DNA from: Bacillota bacterium
Lineage (GTDB): Bacteria > Bacillota > Clostridia > Lachnospirales > Lachnospiraceae
DNA length: 64,000 nucleotides
NCBI GenBank assembly: GCA_023386315.1
Contig: JAEWJZ010000001.1
Span: 186,001-250,000 of the forward strand
Direction: 5' to 3'
The position numbers and the translations under genes were made by a program. Position 1 is the stretch's first letter. Each line of letters starts with the position of its first letter. The notes beneath the pieces were generated by a model, which had not been told where the DNA came from, made no database searches, and was given only the letters and a program-made list of their open reading frames with translations. Positions 26,827 through 36,459 of the stretch are shown here, piece by piece.

Positions 26827-27562
26827 CTTTTGTTTTTTCTTCCTTTCCATGACGCTTTAGCAAGTCTGTCTCTTCTGTCGTAAGCGGGCGGTACTCACCC
26901 GGCTGTAAATTTTCATCCAGCTTTAAGCTTCCCATCGAGAGCCTCTTTAAGTATACCACACTGCACCCCAACGCTTCAAACATTCGTTTTACCTGATGGA
27001 ATTTTCCTTCCCGGATGGTGAGGAGAATAGAGGAAGGATTCCCGTATTCCAGAATCTCAAGGCTGGCTGGCATGGTTAAGGTCCCGTCTTCCAGCACCAC
27101 TCCCTCTTCCATGCGTTTCTTTGCATCTACAGGGATCGCTCCTTCTATTTTTGCATAATAGACCTTATCCACATGCTTTTTGGGAGACAGGAGCTGATGC
27201 GCCAGATCTCCGTCATTGGTAATAAGAAGCAGACCTTCCGTATCAATATCCAGTCTTCCTACCGGGAATAAATCGCTCCGTTTTCGATCCTCAATTAAAT
27301 CAATGACTGTCTGATACCGGTTATCTTCTGTAGCCGATACGACTCCCTGGGGCTTACAAAGCATATAATATTCAAATTCAGCATAAGAGATATTTCTTCC
27401 GTCAACAGCAATGGTATTCTGGTCCGGAATGATTTTCCGCTCTGATTTTTTCTCAGGGATTCCATCAACGGTAATCCTTCCTTTTCTTGCCATCTCTTTG
27501 ATCTGACTTCTGGTTCCCTCTCCCATTTCAGCTAAATATTTATCTAATCGGATCTCTTTCAT
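26816..27562 (-). CDS. RsuA/RluB-family pseudouridine synthase
   Basis: 248 residues. S4 domain at the N-terminus (RLDKYLAEMGEGTRSQIKEM), then the catalytic motif VGRLDIDTEGLLLITNDGDL with the nucleophilic Asp near residue 103, and REGKFHQVKRMFEALGC. Modifies one rRNA uridine, site not evident. The ATG at 27562 shares ATGA with the rsmF stop and has GGTGG upstream; the longer frame to 27577 is not supported. Confidence 0.92.
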   Translation of the reverse strand: MKEIRLDKYLAEMGEGTRSQIKEMARKGRITVDGIPEKKSERKIIPDQNTIAVDGRNISYAEFEYYMLCKPQGVVSATEDNRYQTVIDLIEDRKRSDLFPVGRLDIDTEGLLLITNDGDLAHQLLSPKKHVDKVYYAKIEGAIPVDAKKRMEEGVVLEDGTLTMPASLEILEYGNPSSILLTIREGKFHQVKRMFEALGCSVVYLKRLSMGSLKLDENLQPGEYRPLTTEETDLLKRHGKEEKTKDAQ

Positions 27563-28926
27563 CACTGCCACCGCCATCCCGGATAGTATTTATTTTTTAG
27601 CGTATCCCCATTCCCTTTTGCAAATCCCAGAGGGAATCCGTCTACGCAGATTAAGCACCAGCCTTTTTTTCTTCCTTCCGATTCTGTTAAAAATACAGTC
27701 TCTCCTTTTAAATACCGGATCACTCGTTCGTCTTCCTTTTTAAAGGAGATGGTCTGCTTAAATTCTTCCATTTTTAAAGACTGGGCCAGTGCCTGAGAAG
27801 GTTCAAAACGATCCTTTTTCATCTCACCAAGGCAGAGACCTGTCCGAAGATAACGAAGTTTCCCTCCATTTTCCGGAAAATATTCCGGTAGATAATAGAC
27901 ACAGTCATTCTTTATCTCAATTCGGGAGCTGATGAGAGGTTTTGATATCAGGGAAAGGAACTGGGAAAGCTCGTCAGGAAGTGCTTTTTTCTTTTTGCTT
28001 CCTGTCTTAGATATCTCTGCCGGAACCTGTCCGCCCTTTTTCTTTAGAAGTGCCATAAAATGGCCTTCTCCCTTAATTTTATGGGGAAACAGACGCAGGC
28101 AGCCTGACAGACCGATCCCGTCTGAGGCTCCCTCAAAAAGCGGCAGTTTCACCAGTTCCATGTCCCCATGATTTTCCAGAATCATACGGATAATATCTTC
28201 ATTTTCACAAATAGAGAAGGTACAGGTGGAATACATCATAAGACCGCCGGGAGCCAGCATATCAACCGCATGTCCGACAATTTCCTTCTGGATCGCTGCA
28301 TAATATTCCGGTCCATGCTCTTCATAGCTTTTCACCATATCTGCGTCTTTACGGAACATTCCTTCTCCGGAGCAGGGCGCATCCACAAGAATCTTATCAA
28401 AAAAGCTGCCAAATGCCGCTTTTAATTTCTGCGGTTCCTCGCTGGTGACACAGATATTTTCTATTCCCCACAGCTCCAGGTTTTTCAGCAAAGCCCGCGC
28501 CCTGGAATTGCTGATATCATTGGAGACTAAAAGACCCTTTCCCTTCAGTTTTGCACCAAGTTCCGTGCTTTTGCCTCCTGGAGCCGCACAAAGATCCAGG
28601 ACCTTATCTCCCGGCACGACCGGAAGCATATGAGCCGGTGTCATGGCACTGGGCTCCTGAAGATAGTAAAGTCCGGCGTAATAATACGGATCTTTCGCAG
28701 GACGTTCCTCTCCCTCATAATAAAATCCGTTTTCTGCCCAGGCAACCGGATGAAGCTTTAATGATGTCATCTTAATAAACTCTTCAGGGGAAATCTTTAA
28801 CGTATTGACACGCAATCCGTAAAGGCGTTCTTCATCAAAGCTATTTACATAGGCCTCAAATTCTTCTTCTCCCAGCAAGTCCTTCATTCTGCTTAAAAAT
28901 TCTTCCGAAATCTTGATTTCTTTCAC
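27562..28926 (-). CDS. RsmF-type rRNA cytosine-C5 methyltransferase
   Basis: 454 residues. The SAM site is DLCAAPGGKSTELGAKL near residue 110, with LVDAPCSGEGMFRKD and STCTFSICENE carrying the two cysteines of m5C methylases. A C-terminal domain (~290-454) follows, as in RsmF/YebU-like enzymes. It begins with GTG, preceded by GGAG at 8 bases; no better ATG is available. First gene of an operon that runs down to recU. Confidence 0.92.
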   Translation of the reverse strand: MKEIKISEEFLSRMKDLLGEEEFEAYVNSFDEERLYGLRVNTLKISPEEFIKMTSLKLHPVAWAENGFYYEGEERPAKDPYYYAGLYYLQEPSAMTPAHMLPVVPGDKVLDLCAAPGGKSTELGAKLKGKGLLVSNDISNSRARALLKNLELWGIENICVTSEEPQKLKAAFGSFFDKILVDAPCSGEGMFRKDADMVKSYEEHGPEYYAAIQKEIVGHAVDMLAPGGLMMYSTCTFSICENEDIIRMILENHGDMELVKLPLFEGASDGIGLSGCLRLFPHKIKGEGHFMALLKKKGGQVPAEISKTGSKKKKALPDELSQFLSLISKPLISSRIEIKNDCVYYLPEYFPENGGKLRYLRTGLCLGEMKKDRFEPSQALAQSLKMEEFKQTISFKKEDERVIRYLKGETVFLTESEGRKKGWCLICVDGFPLGFAKGNGDTLKNKYYPGWRWQ

Positions 28927-28969
28927 TTTTTTACTCCCATTTCATCTCTATGTAAGCAATCTTAATATA

Positions 28970-29779
28970 CTAATACGAATATTTCAACCGGTATTTCTCC
29001 AGATATTTTAATACCCAGTAGGGGTTTACACTCATCTCTTCGTTGTGGTCCGTACGGATATAGATTCCAAGGTGAAGGTGTACGTCGAAATTCCCTGTAG
29101 TTCCTTCCACCTTGCTGTATCCGGTATCTCCCATGAATCCCAGCAGCTCTCCCGCATTCACCTTATCCCCTTTTTTCCACTCTTTGCTATAACCATAGAG
29201 ATGGGCATAATATAAATATGCCCCTCCCGGAGCCCGTATCCCCAGCCGCCAGCCGCCTTTTTCCAGCCAGCCCACCTTTTCCACCACTCCGTCACTGATA
29301 CTGATAATGGGATAGGTACCCCTGGGTTTCGTATTTCCCATCACGTCACAGCCTTCATGTCCCCGTTCTCCGCCATAGGAGCGGCTTTCCATCCAGCCAT
29401 TTTGAAATTTTACATCAGGAAAGTCGGGATTGGAATTTTCAGGAACCGGAAAATATTTCAAATCACCCAGTATGGTCTCATAGGCCTTCTTTAATTTCCG
29501 GTATTCTGCAGGCTTTACTTTTAAAATTCTGCCGGTATGAACAGTTAAATCCTTTACATTTGTTAAATCATACTGGTGTTCCACCATCAGGGAAGTGAGG
29601 GTGTCATAGTCGATCTCCTTTAAGTCAGCCACTATCTTCCCAAGCTCCATACTTCTGAAATCATCACTCTCCCATGTGTAGGCATTCAGCTGATAGAACG
29701 TCGGATTATTATAAAGATAATCAATCATGGTCACATGAAATACGGAAAGGATCAGGATTAAAAAAACAATCACCATCAT
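28970..29779 (-). CDS. M23 family metallopeptidase, membrane-anchored
   Basis: 269 residues. The first ~20 form a membrane anchor or uncleaved signal (VIVFLILILSVFHVTMI), so the enzyme faces outward. The LytM-type zinc site has HEGCDVMG (HxxxD), YYAHLYGY and DVHLHLGIYI (HxH). A middle region (~35-110) is helical. Likely cleaves peptidoglycan cross-bridges, perhaps in sporulation given its neighbour ylbJ; that link is only positional. Divergent from ylbJ with about 50 bases between starts. Confidence 0.88.
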   Translation of the reverse strand: MMVIVFLILILSVFHVTMIDYLYNNPTFYQLNAYTWESDDFRSMELGKIVADLKEIDYDTLTSLMVEHQYDLTNVKDLTVHTGRILKVKPAEYRKLKKAYETILGDLKYFPVPENSNPDFPDVKFQNGWMESRSYGGERGHEGCDVMGNTKPRGTYPIISISDGVVEKVGWLEKGGWRLGIRAPGGAYLYYAHLYGYSKEWKKGDKVNAGELLGFMGDTGYSKVEGTTGNFDVHLHLGIYIRTDHNEEMSVNPYWVLKYLEKYRLKYSY

Positions 29780-29831
29780 ATCAATCTTGCCTTCTCAATA
29801 TAATTGTATAAAACAATCTATTCAGGTGCGT

Positions 29832-30758
29832 ATGAAAAAATCCTTTTTCCGCCTTCTTTCTGTAGCCGCGCTTTTTCTGCTGCTCCTTTTTCATGATACC
29901 GCATTTGAAGGAGCCAAAAGCGGACTGATTCTCTGGGGTAGCGTGGTAGTACCCACGCTTCTCCCGTTTATGATCTGTTCCAATGTAATTGTTTCCCTAA
30001 ATGCCATTCATATACTGATTCTTCCGGTCAGGCAGCTTCTGCACCGTTTCTTTTGCCTGTCGGATGCCGGGTGTTATACCTTTATCTCCGGTTTGCTCTG
30101 CGGTTATCCCATGGGTGCCAAAACCTGCAGCGAATTTATGGATGAGAACCGGATCACGCAAAAAGAAGGAAAATACTTATTAGCTATCTGCAATCACCCC
30201 AGTCCGATGTTCCTTTTAGGATATGCAGCCTCTGGTCTGCCAAAGACTGTGCCGGTCTGGATTCTTCTGCTTTGCATCTATGTCCCGGTTATACCGGTAG
30301 CCCTTGCAGCCCGTTTCTGTTATCAGGTGGAACGTCCGTTTCGCTCCATGCCGGTTTCAAAAGAATCGGTAAAATCCTTTGATGAAAGTCTCATGGATTC
30401 CTGTGAGGTAATGGTGAAGATCGGCGGATACATTATGCTTTTTTCCATCCTGGCATTTTATATTACGGAACTTTCTTTCCTTTGTCCGGAAAATAAGGCG
30501 GTCATTCTTGGATTTGTGGAAATCACCACTGGAATCCAGGCTGTTTCCCATGTATTTTCCGGCACTTTGGGAGGATTATGGATCAGCGCTGTTACCGCAT
30601 TCGGGGGATTATCCGGGGTCTTTCAGACAAAGAGTGTCATAAAAAATGCCGGATTATCCATCCGGCACTATGTAGCATGGAAAGCAATACATACTCTCCT
30701 GACAATCCTACTGTTTATTCTCCTGACCCGTTTTGCGGTCCTTCTGCCGTCTGCATGA
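29832..30758 (+). CDS. ylbJ: YlbJ-like sporulation integral membrane protein
   Basis: 308 residues, about eight membrane helices, nucleoside-transporter/gate-like fold. FISGLLCGYPMGAKTCSEFM and ICNHPSPMFLLGY are the conserved gate motifs of YlbJ/SpoIIM-neighbouring family proteins. In Bacillus ylbJ is needed for spore cortex. I start at the ATG at 29832 (AGGTG just upstream), as the longer frame begins in the M23 gene's leader. Its 3' end overlaps the convergent coiled-coil gene by 44 bases. Confidence 0.82.
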   Translation: MKKSFFRLLSVAALFLLLLFHDTAFEGAKSGLILWGSVVVPTLLPFMICSNVIVSLNAIHILILPVRQLLHRFFCLSDAGCYTFISGLLCGYPMGAKTCSEFMDENRITQKEGKYLLAICNHPSPMFLLGYAASGLPKTVPVWILLLCIYVPVIPVALAARFCYQVERPFRSMPVSKESVKSFDESLMDSCEVMVKIGGYIMLFSILAFYITELSFLCPENKAVILGFVEITTGIQAVSHVFSGTLGGLWISAVTAFGGLSGVFQTKSVIKNAGLSIRHYVAWKAIHTLLTILLFILLTRFAVLLPSA

Positions 30759-31296
30759 CAGCCCCTGTCAGTTCCTGACGGTTTGAGGATACAATATCAT
30801 AGCTTGACTGCATGGAAGTCATAAAAGCGTCAAAACGCCCCTGTGCGCCCTCCATAGAGTGACTGATTATGGTCTGCAGACTCTTTAACATATCGTCTGT
30901 ATACTGAACAGAGCTTTGACGGATGCCGTTCGCATCGGTAACAGCCTGTTCAACAATCTGCTGTGCCTGTACCTGTGCCTGTTCAATAATCTCATTGGCT
31001 TGGGCGTACGCTTTCTGCATAATTTCGTGTTCATTCACCAGTTCATTGGTCTGGGCATTGGCCTGGGCCAGAATAGAATCGGCCTGCTGACGTGCTTCGC
31101 CCATGATGGCATCCCTGTTGCTGATAATCTTCTGGTACTGCTTGATCTCATCCGGAATCCGAAGGCGCAGTTCCACCAGCAGCTCTTCCAGTTCATCTCT
31201 GTTTACCACAATCTTGCTGTTAGAAAGGGGCTGGTACTTACAACTGTCAATATATTCTTCGATTTCACCGATTAACTGTTCAATTCTGCTCATCAT
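30715..31296 (-). CDS. Coiled-coil protein of unknown function (DivIVA-like look)
   Basis: 193 residues. Residues ~60-150 are an uninterrupted Ala/Gln-rich coiled coil (QADSILAQANAQTNELVNEH, AQVQAQQIVEQAVTDANGIR), preceded by a short structured part with EELLVELRLRIPDEI. It resembles DivIVA-type or ATP synthase E/b-type stalk proteins but lacks the DivIVA N-terminal motif. It is upstream of nothing else in the operon and downstream of coaD, consistent with a conserved rsmD-coaD-coiled-coil cluster in related Clostridia. Confidence 0.6.
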   Translation of the reverse strand: MMSRIEQLIGEIEEYIDSCKYQPLSNSKIVVNRDELEELLVELRLRIPDEIKQYQKIISNRDAIMGEARQQADSILAQANAQTNELVNEHEIMQKAYAQANEIIEQAQVQAQQIVEQAVTDANGIRQSSVQYTDDMLKSLQTIISHSMEGAQGRFDAFMTSMQSSYDIVSSNRQELTGAVMQTAEGPQNGSGE

Positions 31297-31315
31297 AATA
31301 CGGACACTCCTTGCT

Positions 31316-31804
31316 TTATTTCGTTCTATCTTCTATTTTCTTTCTTACACGTTCCGCAATATCTTCTGGCACAAACGCGCTTATCTCACCGCCATAAGAG
31401 GCAATCTCTTTCACAATGCTGGAACTTAAATAAGAATACTTTAAATTTGTTGTCAGAAACACCGTGTCCACCTCTGGTGCAATCACACGGTTTGTCTGTG
31501 CAATCTGTAATTCGTATTCAAAATCCGTTACAGCGCGAAGCCCGCGGATTACCGCATCCGCCTGATTGGCTCGTACAAAATCGATCATCAGCCCGCCGAA
31601 TGATTTCACTTCTACATTATCAAAATCATTCGTCAGGCTCTTTAACATATTAACACGTTCTTCTACAGAAAACAACGGAGTTTTTGAATTATTATTTAAA
31701 ACCCCTATAATTAAATGGTCACACATTCTTGCCGAGCGCTCAATGATATCAAGATGACCAAAAGTCACCGGATCAAAGCTTCCCGGATAAACTGCTTTTC
31801 TCAT
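31316..31804 (-). CDS. coaD: Phosphopantetheine adenylyltransferase
   Basis: 162 residues. Nucleotidyltransferase motif [14 protein letters not shown] at residues ~8-21 (TxxH-type site), [20 protein letters not shown], and the [18 protein letters not shown] signature. Converts 4'-phosphopantetheine to dephospho-CoA. 19 bases after rsmD's stop. Confidence 0.96.
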   Translation of the reverse strand: MRKAVYPGSFDPVTFGHLDIIERSARMCDHLIIGVLNNNSKTPLFSVEERVNMLKSLTNDFDNVEVKSFGGLMIDFVRANQADAVIRGLRAVTDFEYELQIAQTNRVIAPEVDTVFLTTNLKYSYLSSSIVKEIASYGGEISAFVPEDIAERVRKKIEDRTK

Positions 31805-31822
31805 ATTGTTTCTTCCTTTTGT

Positions 31823-32386
31823 TTATTCTTTTCCTGTTTTTTCAACGAACACATGCTTATTTGTTTTGTAAATTTTCTCTTTCAAAATCTCATATCCCAT
31901 TGACTTAAGATAATCAAAATCCGTATCCAGGGAAGCTTCGATAATGATGGTGGTCTCTTCTCCGATCAGGGATGAATCTCTTAAATATTCCAGGACTCTT
32001 TTTTCCCATTCCATGCGGTAAGGGGGATCCATAAATACAACATCAAACTTATAATCTTTCCCTTCCAGCCGCTTTAGTGCAGTCAGAACATCGCAGTTCA
32101 TCACTACCGCATCAGGTTCCAGCCGGGTGGTCTTTAAATTTTCCCGGATGCATTCTGCAGCTTTTGGATTTTGTTCCACCATAACTGCCAGCTTTGCGCC
32201 TCTGCTTAAAGCCTCTATTCCGATCGCACCGCTTCCGGAGAATAAATCCAGAAAGCAGCAGTCCATAATACTGTCATGAATCATATTAAAAAGTGTTTCT
32301 TTTATTCTGTCTGTAGTCGGTCTCGTATCCAGACCGTCTATTGTCTTTAATATAAGCCTTCTGGCTTTTCCGGCAATTACTCTCAT
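31823..32386 (-). CDS. rsmD: 16S rRNA (guanine(966)-N2)-methyltransferase
   Basis: 187 residues. MRVIAGKARRLIL start, RPTTDRIKETLFNMI, SAM site DLFSGSGAIGIEALSRGA and the catalytic DPPY motif (VVFMDPPYRMEWE). The open frame begins 20 codons earlier, but GAGGAAG lies 8 bases before the ATG at 32386 and all family members start at this MRVIAG. Pairs with coaD, a common neighbour. Confidence 0.95.
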   Translation of the reverse strand: MRVIAGKARRLILKTIDGLDTRPTTDRIKETLFNMIHDSIMDCCFLDLFSGSGAIGIEALSRGAKLAVMVEQNPKAAECIRENLKTTRLEPDAVVMNCDVLTALKRLEGKDYKFDVVFMDPPYRMEWEKRVLEYLRDSSLIGEETTIIIEASLDTDFDYLKSMGYEILKEKIYKTNKHVFVEKTGKE

Positions 32387-32458
32387 ATACAGCTTCCTCA
32401 CATTGTTTTTCCAGACTATTATAGTATGATTATGGAAATTATACAACTAAAAAAAGAA

Positions 32459-32510
32459 AGGAGCTGCAGCTCCTTCGTAATCAAATTGATGATTACCGGC
32501 TGCAGCTCCT
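32459..32510 (-). terminator. Intrinsic terminator of SASP gene
   Basis: A 12-bp stem (32459-32470 with 32499-32510) with an inner GTAATCA/TGATTAC stem, followed on the minus strand by TTCTTTTTTT. It closes the single-gene SASP unit 17 bases after its stop. Confidence 0.88.
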
Positions 32511-32526
32511 TTTGAATTGTTACAGA

Positions 32527-32730
32527 TTATTTTCCTGCAATCTGTCTTTCATAGGCTTCAATCATTTTCTTAACCATATATCCGCCTACGGAACCATTCT
32601 GTGCGGAAGTTAAGTTGCCGTTATAACCATTGGTTAACGGTACTCCTAATTCGTTTGCTACTTCCATTTTGAAACGATCCATTGCTTCTTTTGCCTCTGG
32701 TACATTTGTAGTGTTAGATTTTCCTGACAT
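32527..32730 (-). CDS. Small acid-soluble spore protein, alpha/beta type
   Basis: 67 residues. NNxxxPEAKEAMDRFKMEVA region then ELGVPLTNGYNGNLTSAQNG and SVGGYMVKKMIEAYER, the two conserved alpha/beta SASP blocks that bind and protect spore DNA. The GPR protease usually cuts near the EVANELGV part. ATG at 32730 with GGAGG 9 bases upstream; a longer frame is unsupported. A single-gene unit with its own promoter and terminator. Confidence 0.95.
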   Translation of the reverse strand: MSGKSNTTNVPEAKEAMDRFKMEVANELGVPLTNGYNGNLTSAQNGSVGGYMVKKMIEAYERQIAGK

Positions 32731-32802
32731 AATTAAATGCCTCCTTTTCATCTATTCACCATGTCAAAACTTTTTTTCATGGTGTGTTTTGTGCTACACT
32801 CC

Positions 32803-32829
32803 TATTATGGCTTTAATAGGGTTAAATAC
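32803..32829 (-). promoter_or_regulatory. Sigma-G-like promoter of SASP gene
   Basis: On the minus strand GTATT (32825-32829, one off GHATR) and CATAATA (32803-32809, matches CATnnTA) are 15 bases apart, as in forespore promoters. It lies about 75 bases upstream of the SASP ATG. A 7-bp palindrome (32801-32820) overlaps the -10. Confidence 0.55.
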
Positions 32830-32908
32830 ACTAGAAGGTTTTTCGTAAATTGTTATTTTAAGGAAAAATTTGAACTACTTCAAAGTACTTATGATGCAGC
32901 AATGAAAA

Positions 32909-33523
32909 TCAGTCTTTACTTAGTATCTTTTCGATATTTGTTTTGACCAGCTGGAAAGCCACCTCATTCATGCCGCTGTTTATAATTACGTCGGCCAAAG
33001 GCTTTGTTGGTTCTACATAAAGATAATGCATAGGCTTTACCGTGGTTAAATACTGCTCCACAACCCCTTCAATATCCCTTCCCCGTTCTTTCACGTCGCG
33101 GATTACACGGCGTAAAATTCTCTCATCTGCATCAGCCTCAACAAAAATCTTAATATCAAACATATTTCTTAAACGTTCATCTGCAAATACTAAAATTCCC
33201 TCCACTAAAATAACCTTTTTAGGCGCTACTTTAACGAACTTGTCAGAACGGTTGTGTCTGGAATAATCATAAATCGGACACTCCACCGTTTCCCCGCTTC
33301 GCAGTGCAGCCAGCTGTTCCAGTAAAAGTTCTGTCTCAAATGCTTCCGGATGATCGTAATTCATCTTTTTTCTTTCTTCAAAAGGAACCCCATCCTGTCG
33401 TTTATAATAATTATCATGGTAAAGAACTGCTATATTATCACAAAATGCATCTTTCAACCGGTTGGTAAATGTTGACTTTCCTGAACCGGTACCTCCGGCA
33501 ATTCCTATTATAACACAATTCAT
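32909..33523 (-). CDS. Uridine kinase family protein
   Basis: 204 residues. Walker A GIAGGTGSGKSTFTNRL near residue 6, DNYYKRQDGVPFEERKKMNY with the base-binding part, and DYSRHNRSDKFVKVAPKKVI then VEGILVF. Matches uridine/cytidine kinase (Udk), phosphorylating uridine to UMP in pyrimidine salvage. Start at 33523 has GGAGG 10 bases before; the earlier frame start is not supported. Phosphoribulokinase-like relatives share the fold, so the exact substrate is inferred. Confidence 0.88.
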   Translation of the reverse strand: MNCVIIGIAGGTGSGKSTFTNRLKDAFCDNIAVLYHDNYYKRQDGVPFEERKKMNYDHPEAFETELLLEQLAALRSGETVECPIYDYSRHNRSDKFVKVAPKKVILVEGILVFADERLRNMFDIKIFVEADADERILRRVIRDVKERGRDIEGVVEQYLTTVKPMHYLYVEPTKPLADVIINSGMNEVAFQLVKTNIEKILSKD

Positions 33524-33620
33524 CTTCCGCAATCCTCCACTTATCTGGTCCTGTTCACACAAAATTCATTCTATCAGAAAGACCGGATGAATTCAATGGT
33601 TTTCCTGCCTGTATCTGCTT

Positions 33621-34274
33621 TTATCCTTTTATCTCATTATAGTAATTTGCCAGAGTCACAGTCACATATGGATATACATAAATATAAGCCAGACAGCAGG
33701 TGATCATTGCAAGTAAATGCCACAGAATGAAGGAGAGACTTAACACAAAAAATTCCCATAATCGTCCATCCATCATATCTTTACTCTCCTCTATACACTG
33801 GAAAATACCTTTATCCGGATTTTCTACCATAATAAAAATTGCCTGGGAATACCGTAATGCAGCAATAATACCAGGAATAATCAGCAGAATGGACCAAAGT
33901 GTTATAAACAAGCCCATCATAAAGGAAAGCCCCAATGCCTTCAGCAAATAGGAGGTACTGGAAAATAAGTCTCCGTAAGACATGGATTCATCACGTTTTG
34001 CCACTTTTAAACAGTAAGACAGATAACCAAAATCCAGCAGTGTGCTTATAATAAAATATATCACAAAGAAAATAATACTAAATATAATATATGGCCGCCA
34101 CTGGTCAAGACTTGCCTGACTGTTTTCAAGAATTTTCTGCCATTTATCCAGAAAAAGCTGGATTACTGATAAAACCGTAAGGATCACTCCCATAATGACA
34201 GTAACCAGGTACGGGTTTATGAGCGCCTGCTTCATGGCACTTTTAGCATCTGCTTTTAAAGCTACTCTATTCAT
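33621..34274 (-). CDS. DUF975 family membrane protein
   Basis: 217 residues, about five or six membrane helices. ALKADAKSAMKQALINPYLV at the N-terminus and LIIPGIIAALRYSQAIFIMV near residues 131-150 are the DUF975 signatures. Function unknown. Downstream of recG and upstream of uridine kinase, same strand. Confidence 0.85.
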   Translation of the reverse strand: MNRVALKADAKSAMKQALINPYLVTVIMGVILTVLSVIQLFLDKWQKILENSQASLDQWRPYIIFSIIFFVIYFIISTLLDFGYLSYCLKVAKRDESMSYGDLFSSTSYLLKALGLSFMMGLFITLWSILLIIPGIIAALRYSQAIFIMVENPDKGIFQCIEESKDMMDGRLWEFFVLSLSFILWHLLAMITCCLAYIYVYPYVTVTLANYYNEIKG

Positions 34275-34310
34275 ACCGTTACCTCCTTTTCAATACTTTT
34301 ATATAAATTT

Positions 34311-36362
34311 TTACAGATTCAGCCTGTCGTAACTTTTCTCCAGATATTCACTGAGCTTTCTGCCCAGTTCTGCATTCTCCTCTTTTTCCAGATCAGGATC
34401 TTCCGAAAAAATATGTTTTACTTCCTCTGATACTGTTTTTAACAGATTTGCATCAGTAAAAATATCCCCCAATTTAAATTCCATCTCTCCGCTTTGCCGG
34501 ATGCCGAATATATCACCGGGTCCTCTCAATTTTAAATCTTCAGAAGCAATGAAAAAGCCGTCATTGGACCGGTTTAAAATATCCAGACGTTCCTTTGTGC
34601 CATCCTGATCCGAGCCATTCACTAAAATACAGTAGGACTGATATTTGCCGCGCCCCACCCTTCCTCTCAGCTGATGAAGCTGGGCCAGCCCGAAGCGTTC
34701 CGCATTCTCAATCATCATAACCGTAGCGTTGGGCACATTAACTCCTACTTCAACTACAGTAGTAGAAACAAGAACTGAGATTTCGCCGGCAGCAAACCGT
34801 TCCATGATGCTGTTTTTTTCTTTTGCTTTCATCTTGCCATGAAGATATTCAATACTGATTCCGGGAAGAGATTTTTTTAATGCAGCAGTGTAGTCCACCA
34901 CATTCTCCGCTTCTATCATCTCACTTGCTTCAACCATGGGGCAGATCACATAAGCCTGGCGTCCGGCTGCAACTTCTTTTTTTATAAAATCGTAAGCTTT
35001 TTTCCGGTACCCGGTATCCACCACACAGTTTTTTATAGGGAGACGATTGGCAGGAAGTTCATCAATCACGGAAATGTCCAGATCGCCGTAAATAATAATG
35101 GCAAGAGTTCTTGGTATGGGGGTCGCGCTCATAACCATTACATGGGGCTCTTCTCCCTTTTTCCCAAGCAGTTCTCTCTGCCCCACGCCGAACCGGTGCT
35201 GCTCATCGGTAATAACCAGAGCAAGATTATCATAGATGACCTTATCCTGAATAAGAGCATGGGTTCCTATTATGATATCGGCTTCATGGGCCGCTATTTT
35301 CTCATAGGCAATTCTTTTTTCCTTCGCAGTCATGGAACCGGTAACGAGAATGGGCACCTTATTAATCTGGTATTCTAAGAACAGCTCAGCCATGGACTCA
35401 TAATGCTGCCTGGCAAGAACCTCCGTGGGAACCATCAAAGCACCCTGACAGCCGTTATAAGCCGCCTGCAGCAATGCCAGTATGGCTATAATGGTTTTTC
35501 CCGATCCAACATCTCCCTGTACCAGGCGGTTCATAACCAGACCTCCCGTTATGTCTGCATATACCTCATCAAGAACCTTCTGCTGGGCACCTGTCAGGGA
35601 ATAAGGCAGTCTGGCCTGAAATGCTTTTACCTCCTCTGACAACTGGAACGTAAAGGGACTGGTTCTGTTCTCTCTTCCGTCTTTTAAACGCCTGACAGCC
35701 ATTAAAAATAGAAAAAACTCATCAAAAACCAGTCTTTTTCTGGCAAATAAAAGTTCTTTCCTGTCTGATGGAAAATGAATATGTTCAATTGCAAAATTGT
35801 ATTCTGCCAGTTCATGCTTCATTCGCAGCTTTGCAGGCAGATAATCCCTGCTCATAAGGCGGACACTGAGCGCCTGCTTCTGAGCCCTGACAATGGTTTT
35901 ATTGCTCAGGCCCTTAGTTTGGCCGTAAACAGGCTGCATGGAATGAATGATCTCTTCATAAGCCTCCGCCGTATACACTTCCGGCTGCTCCATGATAAGC
36001 CGGCCGCTTTTCTTAATGACTTTTCCGCGAAAGACGGCCCGCATCCCTGCCTTTAAGGTAGAATGAAGATAGGGCATGTTATACCAGATCAGCTGGAGTG
36101 TGCCGGATCCATCTCTTATAACAGCTGTGACAACCTGTATGCGGCTGTAACGTTTCACATCTGGTGTCCTTTCAAGCATTCCGCACACTGTCATGACTGT
36201 ATCCGGTCTGATTTCAGTTATAGGTGATGGTTCCTCATACGTATCATATGCCCGTGGATAATATTCCAGAAGATCTTCTATGGTATTCACTCCGATCTTT
36301 TGAAACAGTTTTCCGGTTTTTTCTCCTATTCCTTTCAGTGTTTCAATGGGTTTCTGGTTCAT
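34311..36362 (-). CDS. recG: ATP-dependent DNA helicase RecG
   Basis: 683 residues, full length. An OB-type wedge domain (~60-150), then helicase motifs: Walker A GDVGSGKTIIAILAL, DEQHRFGVGQRE (DExH variant), MSATPIPRTLAI, and VSTTVVEVGVNVPNATVMM with QLHQLRGRVGRG. Reverses stalled forks and processes Holliday junctions. RBS AAAGGAGG upstream. Follows the yloV terminator, so it has its own transcript start or reads through. Confidence 0.97.
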   Translation of the reverse strand: MNQKPIETLKGIGEKTGKLFQKIGVNTIEDLLEYYPRAYDTYEEPSPITEIRPDTVMTVCGMLERTPDVKRYSRIQVVTAVIRDGSGTLQLIWYNMPYLHSTLKAGMRAVFRGKVIKKSGRLIMEQPEVYTAEAYEEIIHSMQPVYGQTKGLSNKTIVRAQKQALSVRLMSRDYLPAKLRMKHELAEYNFAIEHIHFPSDRKELLFARKRLVFDEFFLFLMAVRRLKDGRENRTSPFTFQLSEEVKAFQARLPYSLTGAQQKVLDEVYADITGGLVMNRLVQGDVGSGKTIIAILALLQAAYNGCQGALMVPTEVLARQHYESMAELFLEYQINKVPILVTGSMTAKEKRIAYEKIAAHEADIIIGTHALIQDKVIYDNLALVITDEQHRFGVGQRELLGKKGEEPHVMVMSATPIPRTLAIIIYGDLDISVIDELPANRLPIKNCVVDTGYRKKAYDFIKKEVAAGRQAYVICPMVEASEMIEAENVVDYTAALKKSLPGISIEYLHGKMKAKEKNSIMERFAAGEISVLVSTTVVEVGVNVPNATVMMIENAERFGLAQLHQLRGRVGRGKYQSYCILVNGSDQDGTKERLDILNRSNDGFFIASEDLKLRGPGDIFGIRQSGEMEFKLGDIFTDANLLKTVSEEVKHIFSEDPDLEKEENAELGRKLSEYLEKSYDRLNL

Positions 36363-36407
36363 TCTCTCATGCGCCTCCTTTCATTTTGATTCTCAGAATA
36401 TCAAAAA

Positions 36408-36436
36408 CCGGGCAGACTTAAGTCACGTCTGCCCGG
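36408..36436 (-). terminator. Intrinsic terminator after yloV
   Basis: A 10-bp GC-rich stem CCGGGCAGAC/GTCTGCCCGG with a 9-base loop, followed on the minus strand by TTTTTGAT. It separates yloUV from recG. Confidence 0.88.
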
Positions 36437-36459
36437 AATCATACAGTCCTGACTCCTTC

